Positions 52,589 to 60,788 of a DNA stretch of 64,000 nt are shown piece after piece; position 1 is the first letter of the stretch, and each line of letters begins with the position of its first letter. The position numbers and the translations under genes are program-made. The stretch spans positions 1 to 64,000 of the forward strand of contig CAYXPR010000004.1 in assembly GCA_964467255.1 (NCBI GenBank), written 5' to 3'. Origin of the DNA: CAYXPR01 sp964467255 (GTDB taxonomy: Bacteria > Pseudomonadota > Alphaproteobacteria > Rickettsiales > RGZB01). The notes under the pieces were generated by a model. It was not told where the DNA came from and ran no database searches. It saw nothing but the letters and a program-made list of their open reading frames with translations.

Positions 52589-52924
52589 ATGCAGCAACCG
52601 GTGCTTGATCTGGCGTATTTACGCAGCATTACAGAGGGTACACGGGCGCTGGAGGAAGAGTTCTTTCGTCTGTTCTACCAAACCGCAGACCGCTGCACCG
52701 CACGGCTTGCCGCCAGCGTTACGGCACAAAATGACACAGAATGGGAAGAAGCCTCGCATGAGCTGAAGGGCGCCGCCAGTTACCTTGGTGCGCGCCGCGT
52801 TCAGGAAATCTGCACACAGGCGCGTGATGCAGAAAAAAGCGAACGCGAACGACTGCTTGCCACGCTGAATGAGGCGCTTGAGGACTTAAGCGCCTGCGTG
52901 AGCGAACTGCGTTACGCCTCTTAA
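52589..52924 (+). CDS. Histidine-phosphotransfer (HPt) domain protein
   Basis: 111 residues, one HPt domain of the four-helix type. The phospho-accepting site is His57 in SHELKGAASYLGARR, the classic H-x-LKG-x4-LG motif, on the second long helix. There is no kinase, receiver or other domain, so it must pass phosphate between separate partners. It follows the flavin oxidoreductase after 16 bases and precedes tRNA-Pro. No partner kinase or response regulator is in the window. Confidence 0.88.
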   Translation: MQQPVLDLAYLRSITEGTRALEEEFFRLFYQTADRCTARLAASVTAQNDTEWEEASHELKGAASYLGARRVQEICTQARDAEKSERERLLATLNEALEDLSACVSELRYAS

Positions 52925-52948
52925 GATGAGGAATCTTCGTATTTCCGG

Positions 52949-52977
52949 TTGCTTTTAACCCCAAGGGCAGTTAAGTG
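52949..52977 (+). promoter_or_regulatory. Promoter candidate for tRNA-Pro
   Basis: TTGCTT at 52949-52954, a 17-base spacer and TAAGTG at 52972-52977. It would start about 10 bases before the tRNA. The -10 element is weak. Confidence 0.35.
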
Positions 52978-52993
52978 TATGGCCTCTTTTCGT

Positions 52994-53070
<77 letters not shown>

Positions 53071-53087
53071 TTTCTAAAAATATCTGA

Positions 53088-53852
53088 TTATGTTTGCGAA
53101 GGTCCCACGCCTCTTTCGGCGCGGCCCACTATTTCCATGTCGTAGCGTTCCATAATTCTGCCGATGGAACGCTGCACTGCTACGATTTCTTGCAGTGCTG
53201 CCAGCATTTGGGCGCGGGCGGTATGGCATCCGTCGTGTGCTAAATCCACTAGCGCGAGTTCACGGATTTCAGCTCCGCGCATTGTGCGTTCCTCTGTGAT
53301 ACTTTTCCCCCCTGCCTTGCGCGCAGCTTCTGTTTCCCTTTCAATGTGCCGGAAGAATTTTGATTCGCCCACGCGGTTGCCATACTGGGCGTCGAGCTGT
53401 TCGAGTTTTATGTCATCTTTACCTAACATCGGCGGAACTGGGTCACCTTTTGATTTGGCAGAAAAGCGTTCACGGAGCACTCCATCGAGTGCGACGAGTT
53501 CATCCTCTTCCTTATTAAGGGCAGTATTCCTGCCAGCGATACGCTGTGTGGCCTCAATCGCGCTTGCGCTGATGGCGCGCAGCGTTAAGATGTCGGTAGC
53601 AAAACCTTCGCTGCCCCGAATGAATTGTTGGAAACTATCGGGCTTAGTTTGTACATCGTCTTGCACACGTTTTTCAACTTCTTTGCGGAAGTTGCCGATT
53701 CTTCCCATCATGCCGAAATAAAATTCATCGCGCTCTTTTTCCACCAGCAGCGGGTGCGTCATTTTGGCGTAGGCAGAGGCAAGCCCTGCGGCGGTGGCTT
53801 TTATAACCTCCAATAAGTCCTCATTCAGTGTGTTTTGTTTTTCCGTCGCCAT
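53088..53852 (-). CDS. Helical protein of unknown function (254 aa)
   Basis: The ATG at 53852 is preferred: the CtrA-type promoter's predicted start (about 53878) lies downstream of a longer in-frame ATG at 53909, and CAGGGGC precedes 53852. The protein is soluble, charged and helix-rich, with long Glu/Arg/Ala stretches (ELVALDGVLRERF, RAQMLAALQEIVAVQRSIG) suggesting coiled coils, and one Cys in DGCHTARAQ. No domain is recognised. It ends near tRNA-Pro on the opposite strand. Confidence 0.78.
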   Translation of the reverse strand: MATEKQNTLNEDLLEVIKATAAGLASAYAKMTHPLLVEKERDEFYFGMMGRIGNFRKEVEKRVQDDVQTKPDSFQQFIRGSEGFATDILTLRAISASAIEATQRIAGRNTALNKEEDELVALDGVLRERFSAKSKGDPVPPMLGKDDIKLEQLDAQYGNRVGESKFFRHIERETEAARKAGGKSITEERTMRGAEIRELALVDLAHDGCHTARAQMLAALQEIVAVQRSIGRIMERYDMEIVGRAERGVGPSQT

Positions 53853-53884
53853 ATGTGCCCCTGCGATTATTATCCGAGTCTGTA

Positions 53885-53916
53885 AGTATAGTTTATTTCG
53901 GTTAATCAATCGTTAA
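53885..53916 (-). promoter_or_regulatory. CtrA-type box with -10 element, minus strand
   Basis: TTAA-N7-TTAA covers 53902-53916. Read on the minus strand, TATACT (53890-53885) starts exactly 26 bases from the box start. Transcription would begin about 26 bases before the ATG at 53852. No -10 lies at that distance on the plus strand. Confidence 0.75.
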
Positions 53917-53962
53917 CAGCACATCTTGCCAAGCGCCTGTTCCTACAGTATAACCCGCAGCG

Positions 53963-54334
53963 ATGATGCAGAGTCGGTTGATAAAATATGTGCTGCTGGC
54001 GGTGTTGCTGCTGAACACGCTGCTACCGTTTTATGCCCCGCTGATGCCTGCGGCGGAAGGCAAGGTGGCGCTGTGTACGGCAGAGGGTGTCCGCTATGTG
54101 GACGCCTCAGAAATCGGCCTGAACCCCGAAAATGAAGAACATGTTTTTCCGCATTGCCCTCTATGCGTGCTGAATGGAGATGGTGGCGCCAAAGCCCCTG
54201 TGCTGGCCGAGTGCGATGCGGACCTGAAAGTGCCGCAAGAAATTGCCGTTATTTTTGACCATGATGAAGTGGCCGCACAGGATGTGGCGCACTTCAACCC
54301 CTCTGCGCCCCGCGCCCCGCCGACCTTCCTTTAA
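53963..54334 (+). CDS. DUF2946-like small periplasmic protein
   Basis: 123 residues with an N-terminal hydrophobic segment (YVLLAVLLLNTLLPFYAPLMP) and the family-like HCPLC motif in VFPHCPLCVLNGDGG. A Cys also lies in ALCTAEG. The C-terminus is Pro/Ala-rich and ends in APRAPPTFL. DUF2946 proteins are often found near outer-membrane metal receptors; here the next gene is a His-rich porin. Metal handling is inferred. Confidence 0.7.
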   Translation: MMQSRLIKYVLLAVLLLNTLLPFYAPLMPAAEGKVALCTAEGVRYVDASEIGLNPENEEHVFPHCPLCVLNGDGGAKAPVLAECDADLKVPQEIAVIFDHDEVAAQDVAHFNPSAPRAPPTFL

Positions 54335-54353
54335 TCGATAGAAAAATTTTACA

Positions 54354-54378
54354 CGCTGCACGCTAAAAACGCGCAGCG
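54354..54378 (+). other. Hairpin in the porin leader
   Basis: CGCTGC at 54354-54359 and GCAGCG at 54373-54378 form a 6-bp stem, with two further pairs after one mismatch. It lies 30 bases before the porin start. It may be a terminator of the DUF2946 gene without T run or an mRNA leader element. Confidence 0.4.
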
Positions 54379-54407
54379 ATACATCTATTTATTTAAAGGA
54401 AAAAACA

Positions 54408-55583
54408 ATGAAACGTTTTGTATTATTCTCTGCCGTGTCCGTGGCATTTTTATCAAGCTCTGCTCTTGCGGAACCACACGCGCACCACGGCGTGGCGAAA
54501 ATGAACGAAGGCCTTACCCTAAGCGGCTTTCTGGATTTTCAGGCCAGCCATTTGAATCAGGATGTTGACCGCGACCAGCGCGACATGAAATTCGCCAACG
54601 ACAGCGAAGTGCATGTGAGCTATATGGCTAAAGCCGATGCCGGCTACTGGTATGGCGCGGTGATTGAGCTGGAATCCGATGTAACGGAAGATTTCCGCGA
54701 CGAAGGTCTGAATGCGGATAAAACCTACATCTTTCTGCAGTCTGACCAATATGGCCGCGTGGAAATGGGTGCGAATACCGATGCGGCGGCACTGCTGGGT
54801 GTAGGAGCCTCTACCTTTGCGCGTGCGACAGGTGGTATTCACGGGGACTGGTTTACGGTGGTAAGCTTTCCGGCGCTTTCCGCTGGCGGCCATGGTGGCC
54901 ACGGCAGCGGCCTTGGCGCGCATGCCGGGCACAACGACTTTATTCACTCCGACCATCTGCCGCTGCATGAAGCGCACGGCGCGACAGAGGATGCCAATAA
55001 AATTACCTACATAACGCCGCGCATACACGGCTTTCAGGCGGGCGCGAGCTTTATTCCCGATACGGGCGATGTGGGCTCTGCCGCAGGATTCACCGGCGAT
55101 GCAGGCCACCGCGAATTTGGTAATGTGCTGAGCGGCGGCATCAACTACAGTAACACGGTGGGCGAACTTTCCTATGTGGCAAGCCTGACGGGACAAACCG
55201 GTGATGAGGAAGTGGATAACCACAACGACCTTAAAGCCTATGCTGCAGGTCTTAATGTTTTCTACAGAGGCTTTACGGTGGGTGGTAATTACGGTGACTG
55301 GAACAAGTCAGTGACCCACCCCAGCCCCATGGTGACAGACAGCACTTTTTGGAGCGTGGGTGCGGCGTATGAACAAGGGCCAGTAGGGGTGAGCCTTACC
55401 TACCTCGATAGTGAGCGCCAGCGCAACGACCTGCAAGTGGTCAGCGTGGGCGTGGATTACAATGTGGCAACCGGACTTACACCCTATGCGGAGGTAACGT
55501 TTGCCGAGCTGGATGCGGAAAATGCAGCAATCGATGACAACGATGCGACGGCAATCCTAGTGGGCACACTGTTCAGCTTCTAG
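54408..55583 (+). CDS. Outer-membrane porin with His-rich loop
   Basis: 391 residues with a signal peptide (residues 1-21, ending SSALA). The mature part alternates like beta strands and ends in a terminal Phe (VGTLFSF), as expected for outer-membrane insertion. Residues after the signal are HAHHG, and a loop at about residues 163-190 is rich in His and Gly (GGHGGHGSGLGAHAGH, then HSDHLPLHEAHG). The DUF2946-like gene lies just upstream. It resembles Gram-negative porins of the Porin_4 type; the substrate is unknown, and metal binding is inferred from the His clusters. Confidence 0.85.
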   Translation: MKRFVLFSAVSVAFLSSSALAEPHAHHGVAKMNEGLTLSGFLDFQASHLNQDVDRDQRDMKFANDSEVHVSYMAKADAGYWYGAVIELESDVTEDFRDEGLNADKTYIFLQSDQYGRVEMGANTDAAALLGVGASTFARATGGIHGDWFTVVSFPALSAGGHGGHGSGLGAHAGHNDFIHSDHLPLHEAHGATEDANKITYITPRIHGFQAGASFIPDTGDVGSAAGFTGDAGHREFGNVLSGGINYSNTVGELSYVASLTGQTGDEEVDNHNDLKAYAAGLNVFYRGFTVGGNYGDWNKSVTHPSPMVTDSTFWSVGAAYEQGPVGVSLTYLDSERQRNDLQVVSVGVDYNVATGLTPYAEVTFAELDAENAAIDDNDATAILVGTLFSF

Positions 55584-55610
55584 CTGCACATAAACCGAAA
55601 CAACCACAAG

Positions 55611-55645
55611 AAAAACGGCAGGAAGGCAACTTTCTGCCGTTTTTT
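55611..55645 (+). terminator. Intrinsic terminator after the porin gene
   Basis: Stem CGGCAGGAAG (55616-55625), loop GCAA and CTTTCTGCCG (55630-55639), with one G-U pair, followed by TTTTTT. A-rich bases flank the left arm. Confidence 0.92.
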
Positions 55646-55681
55646 ATTATTAAAATCAAGGAGTTATAAATTATGCGGGAT

Positions 55682-55713
55682 TTAAGGATTCCTTAACCTT
55701 TCTTTGCTATGAT
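55682..55713 (+). promoter_or_regulatory. CtrA-type box with -10 element
   Basis: TTAA at 55682-55685, seven bases, TTAA at 55693-55696, then TATGAT at 55708-55713, 26 bases from the box start. Transcription would start about 40 bases before the prepilin gene. Confidence 0.78.
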
Positions 55714-55759
55714 ACACCATGGATACGTGTATATAATAAGCGAATAAAATCAGCATATT

Positions 55760-56551
55760 ATGAAAAAAAACCTCCCCATGAAGAACAAAAAGAACAGCGG
55801 CTTTACCATTGTGGAGCTGGCGATTGTGCTGACCGTGGTTGGCCTGATTGCCGGTGGTGCGCTGGCTGTAGGCGCGAGCCGTTTAGAGGCATCGCGCATC
55901 AACACCACACAGGACCGCATGGCGTTTTTAATGGAAGCATTAGCCATGTATGTCAAACAATATTGCCACCTGCCGTGCCCGACTGACCCGCTGGCCTCGA
56001 ATGCTTCAGCGAACTTTGGTTTGGGTCTTGGTTCTGGTGGCGCGCCGATTGGCTGCACCTCACCAAATTTGGAACGCCATGCTGGCACGAATGTGCTGGC
56101 AGGTGCGGTGCCCGTGCGCAGCATGCGCACCTCACCCGTGCTGATGTTGGATGGCTGGGGCAGGAAATTCATGTATATCGTGGATGAGCAGCTGACCTAT
56201 AAAGTGGATGTGGCCACCAATAGTGGCTACACGGTTAGCAATGGGCAAATCATGATAAAGGCCATGAACGCGCAGGCGGATGCTGATGCGGTGACAAACG
56301 AAGCCGCCGTGCTGGTGATGAGCTATGGTACGGACGGCCACGGCGCATGGCGCGGCAAAGGTACAACCCGCCTTGAAAAAGGTACACTCGATGCCGACCA
56401 GCTGGTGAATGCACATACGGGCAACGGCACGACCACGGGTTCAGCCTTTGATAATATTTTCGTGCAGAAGTTTAATACATCGACCTTTGACGATTTGATT
56501 GAGTATAAAATCAAATGGCAGTTGCCAGATTCGACCAATTGCTCTACCTAA
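55760..56551 (+). CDS. Type IV prepilin-like protein
   Basis: 263 residues with a class III prepilin leader: a basic start, then the peptidase site before Phe in SGFTIVELAIVLTVVGLIAGG, with Glu at position 5 of the mature chain. The 25-residue hydrophobic helix follows. The C-terminal part is larger than in a major pilin and has Cys residues (CHLPCPTD, GCTSPN and the last residues). It stands alone; no pilus or type II secretion assembly genes are next to it. Start at 55760 or 55778. A CtrA-type promoter precedes it, as for pilA in Caulobacter. Confidence 0.85.
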   Translation: MKKNLPMKNKKNSGFTIVELAIVLTVVGLIAGGALAVGASRLEASRINTTQDRMAFLMEALAMYVKQYCHLPCPTDPLASNASANFGLGLGSGGAPIGCTSPNLERHAGTNVLAGAVPVRSMRTSPVLMLDGWGRKFMYIVDEQLTYKVDVATNSGYTVSNGQIMIKAMNAQADADAVTNEAAVLVMSYGTDGHGAWRGKGTTRLEKGTLDADQLVNAHTGNGTTTGSAFDNIFVQKFNTSTFDDLIEYKIKWQLPDSTNCST

Positions 56552-56585
56552 GGGGCAATACACGCTAATCAAAGATAATAAAAAT

Positions 56586-57023
56586 ATGACGACGAAAACC
56601 GTGGCGATTGCCTGCGACCATGCAGGGCCAGCCCTTAAAAACGCGCTCAAAAAGGCCCTCGAAAAAATGGGGCTTAAGGTGCTGGATTTCGGTACGGATG
56701 ACACGGAATCGGTCGATTATCCGGATTATGCCCGCAAAGTCGTGGAAGCGATTGAGGGCGGAAAAGCTGAAAAAGGCGTGCTGATTTGTGGCAGCGGGGT
56801 GGGCATTTCCATCGCCGCCAACCGCCACCCAAAAATACGCTGCGCCCTGTGTCACAACGAGGAAACCGCAAAACTTTCGCGCCAGCATAACGATGCCAAC
56901 GTGCTGGCCCTTGGTGCCCGCATGGTGGATGAAGCCACGGCCCTTGCCGCACTAAAGGCCTTTTTCACCACCGATTTTGAAGGCGGCAGGCACCAGCGCC
57001 GCGTGGATAAACTCGGCTGCTAA
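56586..57023 (+). CDS. rpiB: Ribose-5-phosphate isomerase B
   Basis: Interconverts ribulose- and ribose-5-phosphate. 145 residues from ATG 56586. Motifs are ACDHAGPALK, DFGTDD and the active Cys in VLICGSGVGISIAANRHP, then LCHNEETAKLSRQHNDANV in part (SRQHNDANVLALG). The prepilin gene ends 34 bases earlier. glyA follows after about 78 bases. Confidence 0.96.
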   Translation: MTTKTVAIACDHAGPALKNALKKALEKMGLKVLDFGTDDTESVDYPDYARKVVEAIEGGKAEKGVLICGSGVGISIAANRHPKIRCALCHNEETAKLSRQHNDANVLALGARMVDEATALAALKAFFTTDFEGGRHQRRVDKLGC

Positions 57024-57101
57024 ACCCCTCGGATTTTCGTTGCAAAGCCCCTGCAAAGCCGCTAAAACCCCGCTTAGGAACTCGATTGACAGGGGAATCA
57101 C

Positions 57102-58451
57102 ATGAAGTCTGAAAAGGTAAGCGCACTTATGAACGACAAGAACCGTTTTTTCACGGCGCCCGTTTCTGAAACGGACAAGGACGTGTTCAAAGCCATTTCC
57201 GGCGAACTTGCGCGCCAGCAAAATCAGATTGAATTGATTGCCTCGGAAAACATCGCCAGCTGGGCTGTGCTTTCGGCACAGGGGAGCGTGTTTACCAACA
57301 AATATGCGGAAGGTTACCCCGGCAAGCGTTACTATGGCGGCTGCGAATTTGCCGACGAAGTGGAAAGCCTTGCGATTAACCGCCTGAACAAATTGTTCGG
57401 CTCGAACTATGCTAACGTGCAGCCGAATTCGGGCTCGCAGGCCAACCAAGGTGTATTCACCGCGCTGATTAAACCGGGCGATACCATCCTCGGCCAAAGC
57501 CTTGCGGCGGGTGGTCACTTAACACACGGTGCCGCGCCGAACCAGTCCGGTAAATGGTTTAAAGCCATTCAATATGGCGTGAAACAGTCCGACGGATTGA
57601 TTGATTATGAAGAAGTGGCAAAACTTGCCAAAGAACATAAACCGAAATTGATTATTGCAGGCTTTTCGGCTTACCCACGCGTTGTGGACTGGAAGAAATT
57701 CCGTGAGATTGCGGACAGTGTGGGTGCCTTCTTCATGGTGGATATGGCGCACGTAGCAGGCCTTGTGGCTGCCGGTACGTACCCAAGCCCCGTGCCGTTT
57801 GCTGACGTGGTGACGAGCACCACCCACAAAACGCTGCGCGGTCCACGCGGTGGTGTGATTCTTGCCCGCAATGGTGATTTGGTGGTGCGCAAAACCGAAA
57901 GCGGCAAAGACGTAACGCTGGCCAATGCCATCAACTCCGCGATTTTCCCTGGCATTCAGGGTGGCCCGCTGGTGCATGTGATTGCCGGTAAGGCCGTGGC
58001 CTTCGGTGAAGCGCTGCAACCTGAATTTAAAGCCTATGGAAAGCAGGTGATTGATAACGCCCGCGCACTGGCTGACACGCTGAAAAAGCGTGGTGCAGAC
58101 ATCGTGACTGGCGGCACCGACAACCACATTGTTCTGGTGGATCTGCGCCCGAAGAAACTGACGGGTAAGCAAACCGAAGAAAGTCTTGAACGCGCAGGCC
58201 TGACCTGTAACAAGAACGCGATTCCGTTCGACCCACAACCTCCGTTCGTGACGAGCGGTGTGCGCCTTGGCACGCCTGCAGGCACCACGCGTGGTTTTGG
58301 CGTGGAAGAGTTCAAGAAAATCGGTGAATTGATTGGTGACGTGCTGGATGGTTTGAGCAACAGTCCGGAAAATAATGCGGCCACGGAGCAAAAAGTTCTT
58401 GCCGAAGTGAAGCAGCTTTGTGCACAATTCCCCATATATCCGCGTACTTAG
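57102..58451 (+). CDS. glyA: Serine hydroxymethyltransferase
   Basis: PLP enzyme that converts serine and tetrahydrofolate to glycine and methylene-tetrahydrofolate. 449 residues; AGGGG precedes ATG 57102. Motifs are IELIASENIASWAV, YAEGYPGKRYYGGCEF, NVQPNSGSQANQGVF and the PLP Lys in TSTTHKTLRGPRGG. It lies between rpiB and nrdR in one direction. Confidence 0.97.
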   Translation: MKSEKVSALMNDKNRFFTAPVSETDKDVFKAISGELARQQNQIELIASENIASWAVLSAQGSVFTNKYAEGYPGKRYYGGCEFADEVESLAINRLNKLFGSNYANVQPNSGSQANQGVFTALIKPGDTILGQSLAAGGHLTHGAAPNQSGKWFKAIQYGVKQSDGLIDYEEVAKLAKEHKPKLIIAGFSAYPRVVDWKKFREIADSVGAFFMVDMAHVAGLVAAGTYPSPVPFADVVTSTTHKTLRGPRGGVILARNGDLVVRKTESGKDVTLANAINSAIFPGIQGGPLVHVIAGKAVAFGEALQPEFKAYGKQVIDNARALADTLKKRGADIVTGGTDNHIVLVDLRPKKLTGKQTEESLERAGLTCNKNAIPFDPQPPFVTSGVRLGTPAGTTRGFGVEEFKKIGELIGDVLDGLSNSPENNAATEQKVLAEVKQLCAQFPIYPRT

Positions 58452-58482
58452 GGAAGTTACGCACAACATATAGTGGGGTTTG

Positions 58483-58953
58483 ATGCGCTGCCCGTTCTGT
58501 GGAAACGAGGATACGCAGGTGAAAGATTCAAGGCCGTCGGAAGATGGTCAGTCGATTCGCCGCCGTCGTTTCTGCCCCGCCTGCGACTCCCGCTTTACGA
58601 CCTTTGAGCGTATTCAGCTCCGCGAACTCTATGTGGTGAAAAAGAATGGGCAGAAGCGCCCGTTCGACCGCGACAAGCTCACGCGCTCCATCCGCATTGC
58701 GGTGCGCAAACGCCCGGTGACGGAAGAGCAGGTGGAAATCACCGTGAACAACATCGTGCGCGACCTTGAAAAACTGAGCGACGGCGAGGTGGATACCGAT
58801 AAAATCGGCGAACGGGTGATGCTGGAGCTCTATAAGCTCGACCCTGTGGCCTATGTGCGCTATGCCTCGGTGTATCGTGACTTCCGCGACATTGCAGATT
58901 TCGAAGCCTTCATCGAGCAGATGGAAAAAGAAGCGAAACTGAAGAAGAAATAA
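58483..58953 (+). CDS. nrdR: Transcriptional repressor NrdR
   Basis: Represses ribonucleotide reductase genes when dATP is high. 156 residues. The N-terminal zinc ribbon is CPFCGNEDTQ with CPACDSRFTTFER, and an ATP-cone domain covers about residues 48-140 (VKKNGQKRPFDRDKL). The start is ATG 58483; TTG three bases upstream is less likely. The order glyA-nrdR-ribD is common in alphaproteobacteria. Confidence 0.97.
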   Translation: MRCPFCGNEDTQVKDSRPSEDGQSIRRRRFCPACDSRFTTFERIQLRELYVVKKNGQKRPFDRDKLTRSIRIAVRKRPVTEEQVEITVNNIVRDLEKLSDGEVDTDKIGERVMLELYKLDPVAYVRYASVYRDFRDIADFEAFIEQMEKEAKLKKK

Positions 58954-59006
58954 GTTCTTCCGGCGTTTCTTAGCGTCATTTCCGTACAGAATTTTTGGTA
59001 AAGAAC

Positions 59007-60101
59007 ATGCCCCTGAATCTGACAGACGAACAGTATATGCGCATGGCGCTGAACTTGGCGCGTCGTGGTCTGGGGCGCACCGCACCGAATCCATCCGTGG
59101 GTTGCGTGATTGTGAAAAATGGGCAGATTATCGGCTGCGGCACCACCGCCAGCGGCGGCAGGCCGCATGCGGAAGTGATTGCACTTGCTATGGCAGGCAA
59201 GGCCGCCAAAGGCGCAACGGCCTATGTAACGCTGGAGCCTTGCTGCCATTACGGAAAAACCCCGCCCTGCACGGACGCGCTGATTGCCGCAGGCATTAAA
59301 AAAGTGGTGATGGCGGCGGAAGATAATTACACGCTGGTGGCGGGCCGCGGACGTGATGCGCTGAAAGCCGCGAAGATTGAAGTAGTCGAAGGCGTGCTGG
59401 AAAAAGAAGCGCGCGCGCTGAATGAGGGATTTATTTCGCTCGTGCAGCGCCAACGCCCGTTGGTAACGTTGAAGCTTGCGACGAGCGTAGATGGAAAAAT
59501 TGCGACGCATAGCGGCGAAAGCCGGTGGATTACGGGTGAATCTGCCCGCGCCTATGGGCATTACCTGCGCGCCACGCACGATGCCGTGCTGGTGGGTAGT
59601 GGCACGGCGGTGAAGGATGATCCGCTCTTGACCTGCCGCTTGCCGGGGCTGGAAAAACGCAATCCGCTTCGCGTGGTGGCCGACAATCGCTTGCAGCTTT
59701 CCCCCAGCAGCAGGCTGGCGCAAACTGCAAAAGAAGTACCTGTGTGGGTGCTTTCCACACAGGTGTTGACGCCGGCTTTGCAGAAAATGGGCGTGGAGCT
59801 AACGCCCGTGAAAGGTGGTGAAAACGGTACGCTTGATGCGGAAGACATGATGTTCCAGCTCGCCGAGCGCGGCATTACGCGCCTCTTGGTGGAGGGCGGC
59901 GCGCGCATTGCGGCGTCGCTTCTCAAAGCCCGAGTGGTGGATAGGCTGGTGGTGATGCAGGCGGGTGTGGCGATTGGTGCCGATGGCATGGGCGCGGTGG
60001 AAGCGCTCGGCCTTAGCAAGCTGGCGCAGGCGCCACGCTTTACGCTTGAAAAGACCCGCCGCTTTGGCAACGATACGATTCTGACTTACCGCGCCAATTA
60101 G
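59007..60101 (+). CDS. ribD: Riboflavin biosynthesis protein RibD (deaminase and reductase)
   Basis: Catalyses steps two and three of riboflavin synthesis. 364 residues from ATG 59007. N-terminal deaminase zinc motifs are GGRPHAEVIAL and LEPCCHYGKTPPC; the C-terminal reductase (about residues 150-360) has LKLATSVDGKIAT and LLVEGGARIAASLL. ribE and ribBA genes do not follow; the next genes are on the other strand, with a 4-base overlap at the stops. Confidence 0.96.
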   Translation: MPLNLTDEQYMRMALNLARRGLGRTAPNPSVGCVIVKNGQIIGCGTTASGGRPHAEVIALAMAGKAAKGATAYVTLEPCCHYGKTPPCTDALIAAGIKKVVMAAEDNYTLVAGRGRDALKAAKIEVVEGVLEKEARALNEGFISLVQRQRPLVTLKLATSVDGKIATHSGESRWITGESARAYGHYLRATHDAVLVGSGTAVKDDPLLTCRLPGLEKRNPLRVVADNRLQLSPSSRLAQTAKEVPVWVLSTQVLTPALQKMGVELTPVKGGENGTLDAEDMMFQLAERGITRLLVEGGARIAASLLKARVVDRLVVMQAGVAIGADGMGAVEALGLSKLAQAPRFTLEKTRRFGNDTILTYRAN

Positions 60102-60415
60102 CGCTGCGCAAACCACGCCGCGAGGTGCGCGGCCAAGTGTTCCGGACTGCCCTTCACATGAAATGTTTTAAGCCGTGATGTTTCACGCGCGGTGATGCTG
60201 ATACTGGAAACTGGCAGCTTCCAGCTTTTGGCGAGGAGCTTGGTTACAGCGACATTGGCTTTGCCTTTTTCCGGCGCGGCGGTGACGCGCACTTTTAAGT
60301 ATGCCTGCCCGCAGGGGTCGCAGATGACTTCTTCCACCGCGTTTTTCGATGCGCCTGGCTGTACTTTGATAAACAGCCTCAACCCATCTTCCACCGGAGT
60401 GAAAAAAGATTCCAT
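60098..60415 (-). CDS. DUF167 (YggU-like) family protein
   Basis: 105 residues of unknown biochemical role. Family features are LRLFIKVQPGASKNAV at the N-terminus and VRVTAAPEKGKANVAVTKLLAK. It follows the YggT-like gene after 3 bases on the minus strand, the usual pairing. Confidence 0.9.
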   Translation of the reverse strand: MESFFTPVEDGLRLFIKVQPGASKNAVEEVICDPCGQAYLKVRVTAAPEKGKANVAVTKLLAKSWKLPVSSISITARETSRLKTFHVKGSPEHLAAHLAAWFAQR

Positions 60416-60418
60416 AAT

Positions 60419-60706
60419 TTAAAATTTACCCGAGATGGCGTGCAACATGTCGACGCAAAAATAAAGCAGAAGGAACAGAATAATCGGCGAAAGGTCGATA
60501 CCTGCTACGGCGGGTATAAAACGGCGGATACGTCTTAACACCGGCTCGGTGAGGCGGCGCAACACTTCATTCACTTTGCGCACAAAGGGCTGATACGGAT
60601 TCACGATTTTAAACGCAATCAACCAGTGCATCACAATGGAAGCAATGATGACCCACTGGTAGAGCAGGATGATGCGCTCAAGCAGATAGATAAATGGTAG
60701 CAGCAT
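60419..60706 (-). CDS. YggT-family membrane protein
   Basis: 95 residues with two membrane segments (about 10-30 and 65-88) and the family middle NPYQPFVRKVNEVLRRLTEP. YggT proteins are linked to membrane or cell-division functions, but the mechanism is unclear. A sigma70-like promoter lies 24-53 bases upstream. Confidence 0.88.
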   Translation of the reverse strand: MLLPFIYLLERIILLYQWVIIASIVMHWLIAFKIVNPYQPFVRKVNEVLRRLTEPVLRRIRRFIPAVAGIDLSPIILFLLLYFCVDMLHAISGKF

Positions 60707-60730
60707 GTTTTAGCGTCCTTTCGTAGGCAT

Positions 60731-60759
60731 ACTATAATCAGCAGGCGAAGCCTTGACAA
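60731..60759 (-). promoter_or_regulatory. Sigma70-like promoter of the yggT-yggU pair
   Basis: On the minus strand TTGTCA (60759-60754), a 17-base spacer and TATAGT (60736-60731). Five of six matches in each hexamer. The plus strand has TTGACA at 60753-60758, which could serve the QueD-like gene. Confidence 0.65.
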
Positions 60760-60788
60760 GCAGGCAGGAAAACGGCCATCATCTACGG

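Noticed and set aside
57519..58469. A 316-codon open frame on the minus strand opposite glyA
   Set aside because: It mirrors a strongly conserved gene, has Arg/His-rich composition typical of antisense frames and no ribosome site.
58860..59723. A 287-codon minus-strand frame opposite nrdR and ribD
   Set aside because: It crosses two well-identified genes, and its composition is that of a shadow frame.
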